This document shows positions 50,859-56,269 of a DNA stretch of 56,269 nt, one piece after another. The translations under genes and the position numbers were made by a program. The stretch lies in NCBI GenBank assembly GCA_041402045.1, contig JAWKSZ010000055.1:1-56269 (forward strand). The letters are read 5' to 3'. The notes under the pieces are model-generated. The model saw only the letters and a list, made by a program, of their open reading frames with translations. It was not told the DNA's origin and made no database searches. Origin of the DNA: JAGQRJ01 sp041402045. Lineage in GTDB: Bacteria > Planctomycetota > J058. The first letter of the stretch is position 1. Each line of letters starts with the position of its first letter.

Positions 50859-52826
50859 GTGGAGCCCCCGATCGACCCCCTGCGGGCATTCCGGCTGCTC
50901 GCGCGCAGCGACCTGGAGGCGCCGGCGCCGACCCTGGGCGCGCCCGCGATCCGGGTCAACCTCGGGGTGGGGCACGTCCTCGACGAGCGCTTCGAGCTGA
51001 TCGAGCTCCTCGCCCAGGGGGGCATGGGCCGCGTGTTCCGCGCCCGGGACGCCCAGCTCGGGCGCGAGGTCGCGATCAAGGTCCTGGCGCTCCTGGGCGC
51101 GGAGCCCACCCAGCGCTTCCTGCGCGAGGCCCAGCTCACCGCGCGCCTGGTGCACCCCCATATCCTCCGGGTCCACGCCTGCGGCCAGAGCGACGGCTGG
51201 AGCTACATCGTCTACGAGCTGATCCCCGAGGCGCAGACCCTCGCCGACGCCTTCGCCGTCCGCGACCTCGAGGGACGCCTCGACCTGTTCGAGCAGGCCC
51301 TGGCCGGGGTCGCCGCCGCGCACGACGCCGGGGTCGTGCACCGCGACCTCAAGCCCCACAACGTCCTCGTGCGCCCCGACGGCAGCGCCGCGGTCGCGGA
51401 CTTCGGCGTGGCCCACGTCGCGCAGAGCTCGCTCACCGTCAGCGGACAGGTCCTGGGCACCCCCGCCTACATGGCGCCGGAGCAGCTCCGGGGCGAGGCG
51501 ATCGAACCCAACGCCGACGTGTGGTCCCTGGGGGTCATGCTCTACGAGCTGCTCTACGAGCGGCACCCGTTCAGCGACGCGCTGCAGCTGCCCCTGCTCA
51601 TGCAGCGGATCTGCGACGCCCAGGTCGACTACCCCCCCGGTCCGCCCGCCCCCCTCCTGCGCACGGTGAGGCGCTGCCTGGAGGCGCGTCCGGCACGCCG
51701 ACTCCCTGACGCCGCCGCGCTGCTCGAGGCCGTGCGCGCGGCGCGGCGCCAGGAGCCCGTCCCGCAGACGCGGAAGCTCCCGGTGTGGCCGCTGCTCCTC
51801 CCCCTGCTCCTCGCGCTCGGCGTGGGTGGCGCGCTGTGGCGGAGCGCCCCCGACCCCCGGCCGCCCGTCGACTCCGGCGGGACGCCGCCCCCTCCCCCCG
51901 CCGAGGTCGAGCCCACCGCCGAGCTCCCGCGGCCGGTCGAGCGCGCGTCCTGGTCGCTCCCCGACGAGCCGGGACCGCCGCACCAGGCGGCGTTCCTCGG
52001 CGAGCGGCTGCTGGTGTGCCTCACGACCCAGACCCTCCTGTTCGGGCCCGAGGGCGAGGAGCTCCGCGCCTGGCCTCAGCGCCTGTCGCTGATCGGGCGC
52101 TCCCCCGAGGCGCTGTGGTTCCACGACGGACACAAGACCTACCGCCTCGACCGCGGGTCCGAGACCCAGGTCGAGGTCCTGGGGCTCCCCGCCGCTGCCT
52201 GCGACCCGGTCCACGGGCGCCTGCTCGTGCTCGGCGAGCGCGAGCTCCTGACCTTCGACGCCCGGGGGGAGCCTCTGGGACGGTTGCAGATTCCCGCGGG
52301 GCGCGAGGTCAAGCAGCTGTTCGCCGCGCCGACCCGGGTCCAGGCGCTGATCAACGACCCCGACCCGCGCCTGTTCTACGCTCCCTGGAGCGGGGGCACC
52401 CTCACCCGGAACGAGCACTTCATGAGCCCAGGCTCGTTCAAGCTCGAGACCGCCCCGGGGGGCGACTGGCTCGCGCTCTCGGGCCAGACCGGCTTCGTGT
52501 GGCTCTACCCCGGGGACCTCAACGCCGACCCGGTGCGCTGCCGCCGCGACCGCAGCCAGAGCACCGAGCCCTTCGTAGCCTCCCTCAGCGTGGCCCACCT
52601 CGAGGGCGTGCGACAGGTCGTGTTCTACGAGGACCGCGTGTTGAGCTGGGCGCGCAGCGACGAGGCCGCGGAGGTCGCGATCTGGAACCGTCGCGGCGAG
52701 CTGCTCGGGACCCGCGCGCCGCCAGGCAAGCCCTGGGTCATGGCCCTCGGCCCCGGCGGGCGGCTGGCCTGGGTCTACGACGATCAGGTGCGGGTGGGGC
52801 CGATCGAGGACCTGCTCGCGGAGTGA
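50859..52826 (+). CDS. Hanks-type Ser/Thr kinase with one membrane pass and a propeller-like C-terminus
   Basis: 655 residues from the GTG at 50859 (GGAGG about 11 bases upstream; a GTG at 50847 is possible). Kinase domain at about 45-305: AQGGMGRVF, VAIKVL, HRDLKPHNVL, DFGVAH, APEQ, DVWSLGVMLYEL; fully conserved. Then a transmembrane helix (VWPLLLPLLLALGVGGALW), a Pro-rich linker and an extracytoplasmic domain of repeated beta strands (LLGERLLVCL, LTFDARGEPLGRL, VAIWNRRGELL) resembling a WD/PQQ-like propeller. It probably senses outside and phosphorylates inside. The divergent ECF sigma factor is the obvious candidate partner (inference). Confidence 0.93.
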   Translation: MEPPIDPLRAFRLLARSDLEAPAPTLGAPAIRVNLGVGHVLDERFELIELLAQGGMGRVFRARDAQLGREVAIKVLALLGAEPTQRFLREAQLTARLVHPHILRVHACGQSDGWSYIVYELIPEAQTLADAFAVRDLEGRLDLFEQALAGVAAAHDAGVVHRDLKPHNVLVRPDGSAAVADFGVAHVAQSSLTVSGQVLGTPAYMAPEQLRGEAIEPNADVWSLGVMLYELLYERHPFSDALQLPLLMQRICDAQVDYPPGPPAPLLRTVRRCLEARPARRLPDAAALLEAVRAARRQEPVPQTRKLPVWPLLLPLLLALGVGGALWRSAPDPRPPVDSGGTPPPPPAEVEPTAELPRPVERASWSLPDEPGPPHQAAFLGERLLVCLTTQTLLFGPEGEELRAWPQRLSLIGRSPEALWFHDGHKTYRLDRGSETQVEVLGLPAAACDPVHGRLLVLGERELLTFDARGEPLGRLQIPAGREVKQLFAAPTRVQALINDPDPRLFYAPWSGGTLTRNEHFMSPGSFKLETAPGGDWLALSGQTGFVWLYPGDLNADPVRCRRDRSQSTEPFVASLSVAHLEGVRQVVFYEDRVLSWARSDEAAEVAIWNRRGELLGTRAPPGKPWVMALGPGGRLAWVYDDQVRVGPIEDLLAE

Positions 52827-52839
52827 GTTCGACCCTCCG

Positions 52840-54606
52840 TCAGCGCCGGGGCTGCATGCCGGTCCAGGTCTGGCCGTTGAAGGTGTGGTCGGTGTTGGGG
52901 TCGTAGAGCACGTCGTTGGTGAGCAGGTACTCGCCGTTGCCGTTGGTGTAGACCCTCTGATACGTGCTCGGCAGCTCGACCGGGGTGCTGCTGCCCGCGC
53001 CGACGTAGTCCTCGGTGCCGCGGATGCCGAGGATCACCTTGCGGTGGGTCTCGTCGCGGATCGCCTCGCGGTTCTTCCAGCCGTTCATGATGATGTCGTT
53101 GATCTCGTCGTTGGTCTTGCTCAGCATGCGCGAGCGCGCCATGGCCGCCTCGTTGGCCTTGCGCGCGCCCTCCGCCGCGATCCCGAGCATCGTGGCCTGG
53201 TGCTCGGCGCGCATGCGCGCCCACTGGGGGGTGGGCTGGAGCGAGTTCACGATCGCCACCAGGAGCGGCATGCTCGCCTCGAGCTGACCCTGGGGCGCGC
53301 GGTAGGTCACGAACGGGTTCAGGGTCCAGGTGATCGAGCGCCCGGAGATCTGCGCGTCGAAGCCCTCCCACGACGCGCCGAAGATCACGAGCTCCTCCCA
53401 GGCCCGGCCCTGCTGGGTGTAGCTGCACTCGAAGGCCAGGACCATGGCGTCAATGAACGTGCGCATGCCCAGGTTCGCGTCCTGCTGGGCCTGCTGCTCG
53501 AGCTGCTGCCGCCGCCACTCGATCTGCTTGCGCAGGATCTGGGTCAGCTCGGGGACCATGACCGCGTTGGTGACCCGCACGTCGCTCGAGCCCTGGCGCG
53601 AGTCGCGGATCGCCTTCTGCGCGACCCAGGCCTTCCAAGCCTCGAGGCTGTCCGGGAGGTAGATCACCGGGTAGCCGCTGTCCGAGGAGCCTTCCGCCGG
53701 ACGCGCCATGTTGAGCTGGGGCGCGGGAATGAAGTCGCGGGCGATCAGGCTCGGGCAGAGGTGCACCTCGCGCCCGTCGGGGGCGACCACCCGCACGTCG
53801 TGGCTGGGGAGCACGTTGAAGAAGCGCTGCGGGTTGGCCCACCAGGCGCCGCCGGTGACCGTCCAGCCCTTGGGCGCGAGGATCACGTGGGACTCCATGT
53901 TCCCCATGCCCGGGTCCTTGAGCCGGTGCTGGGTCAGGATCACCTGCCCGTCGGCGGGCGCGGGCTGGCCGCCCTGGCGGGGCCCAGGCTGCGACCGGCC
54001 CGGAGCGCTCCCGCGCAGGCGGTAGGTCGTGCCGCCGCTCTCGAGGAGCAGGAGCCCGCCCTCGAGCCGCGCGGCGACGTCGAAGCCGTGGCCCTCCACC
54101 TGGAACGTGCCGCGCAGCGCGCCGCCCTCGACCCGGGCCTCGAGGGGGTAGCGTTGGCCCTTGAGGGTCAAGCTCCCACGGTACCCCTGGGCGACGCTCC
54201 CCTCGAGCCGCGCCTCGAGCCCGTCGCCGCTCCTGGTGCCGGCGAAGGGATCTCGCTGCGCGGGCTGGGGCTGGGGCTGGGGCTGGGGTCGGGGCTGCGC
54301 GGCGCCCTCGCGCCGCCAGGTCGCGGCCCCGTCCTCGTCGACGGTGGTCAGGGTATCGCCCTGGACCTCGTAGCGCGAGGCGGTCGGCCTCGCCAGGAGG
54401 GCCGACCTGCATGACCCTGGACCGGGGAAGCTCAGGGCAAGCTGCCCGTCCACGACGAGGGCGCCGCGCTCGACGGTCACCCGCGCGCCTTGGTTGCTGG
54501 CGCTGGTGCCGACCCAGGTCCCCAGCAGCCGGTCGTCGGCAGACGCGAGGGGCGCGACGCAGAGCGCGAAGGCGGCGACGGTAGAGAGCAGCTTGACGGG
54601 GTGCAT
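52840..54606 (-). CDS. Large secreted protein of unknown function
   Basis: 588 residues from the ATG at 54606, preceded by GGGAGGA, with signal peptide (LLSTVAAFALCVAPLASA). The N-terminal 100 residues form a beta-rich domain (LLGTWVGTSASNQGARVTVE). A low-complexity QPxPQPQPQP linker follows, then a second beta domain (GYRGSLTLKGQRYPLEARVEGG), then a helical and beta C-terminal domain (RTFIDAMVLAFECSY, ARSRMLSKTNDEINDIIMNGWKNR). The end has GRWY-like aromatic strands (TFNGQTWTGM). The C-terminal half resembles no named domain. It converges with the kinase gene, 13 bases between stops. A surface or periplasmic role is inferred. Confidence 0.75.
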   Translation of the reverse strand: MHPVKLLSTVAAFALCVAPLASADDRLLGTWVGTSASNQGARVTVERGALVVDGQLALSFPGPGSCRSALLARPTASRYEVQGDTLTTVDEDGAATWRREGAAQPRPQPQPQPQPAQRDPFAGTRSGDGLEARLEGSVAQGYRGSLTLKGQRYPLEARVEGGALRGTFQVEGHGFDVAARLEGGLLLLESGGTTYRLRGSAPGRSQPGPRQGGQPAPADGQVILTQHRLKDPGMGNMESHVILAPKGWTVTGGAWWANPQRFFNVLPSHDVRVVAPDGREVHLCPSLIARDFIPAPQLNMARPAEGSSDSGYPVIYLPDSLEAWKAWVAQKAIRDSRQGSSDVRVTNAVMVPELTQILRKQIEWRRQQLEQQAQQDANLGMRTFIDAMVLAFECSYTQQGRAWEELVIFGASWEGFDAQISGRSITWTLNPFVTYRAPQGQLEASMPLLVAIVNSLQPTPQWARMRAEHQATMLGIAAEGARKANEAAMARSRMLSKTNDEINDIIMNGWKNREAIRDETHRKVILGIRGTEDYVGAGSSTPVELPSTYQRVYTNGNGEYLLTNDVLYDPNTDHTFNGQTWTGMQPRR

Positions 54607-54745
54607 GCGGTCCTCCCGGCGCCAACGATACGACGAACTGCAACGCAGGCCAGCGCGGTTCTGTCGAGGCCTCGCCCCAGGTCCGTCCAACCATGGGCAC
54701 GGTTTGTAGCCGCGAGCGGGGGAGGGCGTGGGTAGCCTGCCCCCC

Positions 54746-55060
54746 ATGAAGACCTGCCCCAACTGCTCCGCGGAGCTGAGCGCCCGCCCCGGCCCGGCCT
54801 GCGGCTGGCCCGAGACGACCCGCGTGGAGCCGGCGAAGGTCCCCCTCTGGAAGCGCCTGGTCCGCGAGGAGCTGGGCCCCGACCACGACCCCGAGACCTC
54901 GGTCCGGGGTTGCTGCCTCGGAGGCCTCGGGCACCTGGCGATCGGCGCCGCGTTCGGCGCGGGGGTGGGGTATCTGGTCGCCGGGGTGCCGGGCGCGGGG
55001 GTCGGCGCCCTCGTGCTGGCGGGGGCCGCGCTCCACATGTGGTGGACCGAGGACGCCTGA
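54746..55060 (+). CDS. Zinc-ribbon membrane protein
   Basis: 104 residues from the ATG at 54746; a GTG at 54728 would add six residues. CPNC (residues 4-7) and a second Cys in PACGW form a partial zinc ribbon. Then an amphipathic linker and two hydrophobic segments, Gly/Ala-rich (LAIGAAFGAGVGYLVAGVPGAG), probably a helical hairpin in the membrane, ending WWTEDA. A small conserved-looking membrane protein of unknown role, directly upstream of eutB but with an apparent promoter between them. Confidence 0.65.
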   Translation: MKTCPNCSAELSARPGPACGWPETTRVEPAKVPLWKRLVREELGPDHDPETSVRGCCLGGLGHLAIGAAFGAGVGYLVAGVPGAGVGALVLAGAALHMWWTEDA

Positions 55061-55074
55061 GCCTCGGGAAGGCT

Positions 55075-55103
55075 TTGCCCTAACCCCCTGCGGAGGCTAG
55101 GGT
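55075..55103 (+). promoter_or_regulatory. Likely eutB promoter
   Basis: TTGCCC, 17 bases, TAGGGT: a -35/-10 pair with canonical spacing, ending 35 bases before the eutB ATG. Confidence 0.45.
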
Positions 55104-55137
55104 GGCCGGCCGCGCCCCGTCGGGCGCGAGGGATCGC

Positions 55138-56269
55138 ATGCGGCTCGCCACCACGCTCCTGGGACGCACCCACTCCTTCGGCTCGCTGAAGGAGGTCATG
55201 GCCAAGGCCAGCGAGCCCAAGAGCGGCGACGCGCTGGCCGGGGTCGCCGCCGAGGACGAGCGCGAGCGGGTCGCGGCCAAGCTGGTCCTCGCCGAGACGA
55301 GCCTGGGGGAGCTGCGCGAGCACCCCGCGGTCCCCTACGAGGAGGACGAGGTCACGCGGGTGGTCGAGGACAGCCTCGACGACGGGACCTTCCAGCGGAT
55401 CCGCGGCTGGAGCGTGGGGCAGCTCCGCGAGTGGATCCTGGACGACGCCACCACCGGCGAGGACCTGCGCCGGATCGGGCCGGCGCTGACCCCCGAGGTC
55501 GTGGCCTCGGTGGCCAAGCTCATGAGCAACCTGGACCTGATCGTCGCCGGGCGGAAGGTGCGGGTCGTAGCCCAGGCCAACAGCACCTTCGGCCTCGAGG
55601 GGCGCTTCTCCTCGCGGCTCCAGCCCAACGACCCCCTGGACGACCCCGAGGCGATCCTGGCGGTGATCCGCGAGGGGCTGTCCTACGGCAACGGCGACGC
55701 GGTGATCGGGATCAACCCGTCCACGGACTCGGTCGAGAGCTGCTACGAGCTGTTGAACGTGACCAAGGACCTCATGCGCCGGCACCGGATCCCGACCCAG
55801 AACTGCGTGCTGGCCCACGTCACGATCCAAATGCAGGCCCTCGAGCGCGGGGCGCCGCTGGACCTCATGTTCCAGTCGATCGCGGGCTCGGAGAAGGCGA
55901 ACCGCGGGTTCGGGATCAGCGTCAAGCTCCTGGACGAGGCCCAGGCCATGGCCGCCGAGCTGGGCACCGCGGCGGGCCCGAACCGGATGTACTTCGAGAC
56001 CGGCCAGGGCTCGGCCCTGAGCTCCGACGCGCACTACGGCGCGGACCAGCTCACCATGGAGGCCCGGGCCTACGGGCTCGCGCGGCGCTACGCGCCGTTC
56101 CTGCTCAACTCGGTGGTCGGGTTCATTGGCCCGGAGTACCTGTTCGACGGCCCGCAGATCACCCGCGCCGGGCTCGAGGACCACTTCTGCGGCAAGCTGC
56201 TCGGGGTGAGCATGGGCTGCGACGTGTGCTACACGAACCACGCCCGCACCGACCAGAACCAGCTCGAGA
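55138..56269 (+). CDS. eutB: Ethanolamine ammonia-lyase large subunit, cut off by the window edge
   Basis: The first 377 residues of EutB, ATG at 55138 with GAGGG upstream. It catalyses the adenosylcobalamin-dependent split of ethanolamine to acetaldehyde and ammonia, with EutC as partner subunit. Family hallmarks are present: GLEGRFSSRLQPNDP, VIGINPSTDSVESCYELLN, YFETGQGSALSSD with the active-site Glu, and LGVSMGCDVCYTNH with the Asp near the substrate amine (residue roles from the known E. coli-type enzyme). EutC would be expected just downstream, beyond the window. No microcompartment, reactivase (EutA) or regulator gene lies in the preceding 56 kb. Confidence 0.95.
   Translation, partial: MRLATTLLGRTHSFGSLKEVMAKASEPKSGDALAGVAAEDERERVAAKLVLAETSLGELREHPAVPYEEDEVTRVVEDSLDDGTFQRIRGWSVGQLREWILDDATTGEDLRRIGPALTPEVVASVAKLMSNLDLIVAGRKVRVVAQANSTFGLEGRFSSRLQPNDPLDDPEAILAVIREGLSYGNGDAVIGINPSTDSVESCYELLNVTKDLMRRHRIPTQNCVLAHVTIQMQALERGAPLDLMFQSIAGSEKANRGFGISVKLLDEAQAMAAELGTAAGPNRMYFETGQGSALSSDAHYGADQLTMEARAYGLARRYAPFLLNSVVGFIGPEYLFDGPQITRAGLEDHFCGKLLGVSMGCDVCYTNHARTDQNQLE

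Noticed and set aside
52840..56241. A minus frame of 1,133 residues reaching into eutB
   Set aside because: Only the part below 54606 is real; it has its own start and signal peptide there, and the rest is antisense to eutB.

Overview
The window is very GC-rich chromosomal DNA whose codons end almost always in G or C. It reads as an environmental Gram-negative-type bacterium: there is a beta-barrel porin and there are many secreted proteins and lipoproteins. Two Hanks-type Ser/Thr kinases, an FHA-domain protein, an ECF sigma factor, a prokaryotic RING-finger-like membrane protein, an archaemetzincin, an Rhs protein and several large secreted proteins of unknown function point to Planctomycetota or a similar deep-branching, large-genome phylum (inference). 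I see no rRNA, tRNA or CRISPR array.

Layout. 1-5.4 kb (minus): the 5' part of a secreted Rhs/YD-repeat protein and a transglutaminase-like gene with an unclear start. 5.4-12.7 kb: an accessory island. It holds four small phage/plasmid-type genes (zinc finger, DUF6378-like, zinc-knuckle protein, small helical protein), a 650-bp repeat-rich spacer, then a tight four-frame operon read from 11660 down to 7855 (SMC/Rad50-like ATPase, HEAT-repeat module, soluble histidine kinase, OmpR-type response regulator), and a 1-kb gene-free stretch. The same hairpin repeat occurs on both sides of the operon. 12.7-18 kb: porin, small membrane and zinc proteins, a DUF2293 gene and an FHA-DUF4388 protein. 18.1-26.7 kb (minus): one giant gene for an about 2,870-residue protein built of about 90 copies of a 29-residue helical repeat, with a 415-residue higher-order duplication. 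26.8-42.9 kb: archaemetzincin, DUF1704/QEGLA peptidase-like protein, secreted transglutaminase-like protein, thioesterase plus hybrid histidine kinase, VWA, IPT/LTD and CHAD-like secreted proteins, and a Ser/Thr kinase. 43-47.3 kb: a secreted GH13 alpha-amylase facing a lipoprotein gene and a trehalose-synthase-type GH13 gene. 47.3-56.3 kb: two related secreted helical proteins sharing a promoter-like element, an ECF sigma factor divergent from a second Ser/Thr kinase, a secreted protein of unknown function, a zinc-ribbon membrane protein and the 5' part of eutB.

Sequence quality. At least seven genes are interrupted by single-base frame changes. Most lie in short G or C runs and are repaired by adding one base: HEAT/kinase near 9427, the giant gene at 25064 and 26390, trehalose synthase at 46135 and 45657, and the lipoprotein near 45110. 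The kinase is broken at its poly-C tract near 42050. This pattern fits homopolymer collapse in a long-read assembly better than genuine gene decay, so these genes are annotated as probably intact in the organism.

The two best candidates for an undescribed system are the SMC-ATPase/HEAT-kinase/response-regulator operon in the island and the giant 29-residue-repeat protein.
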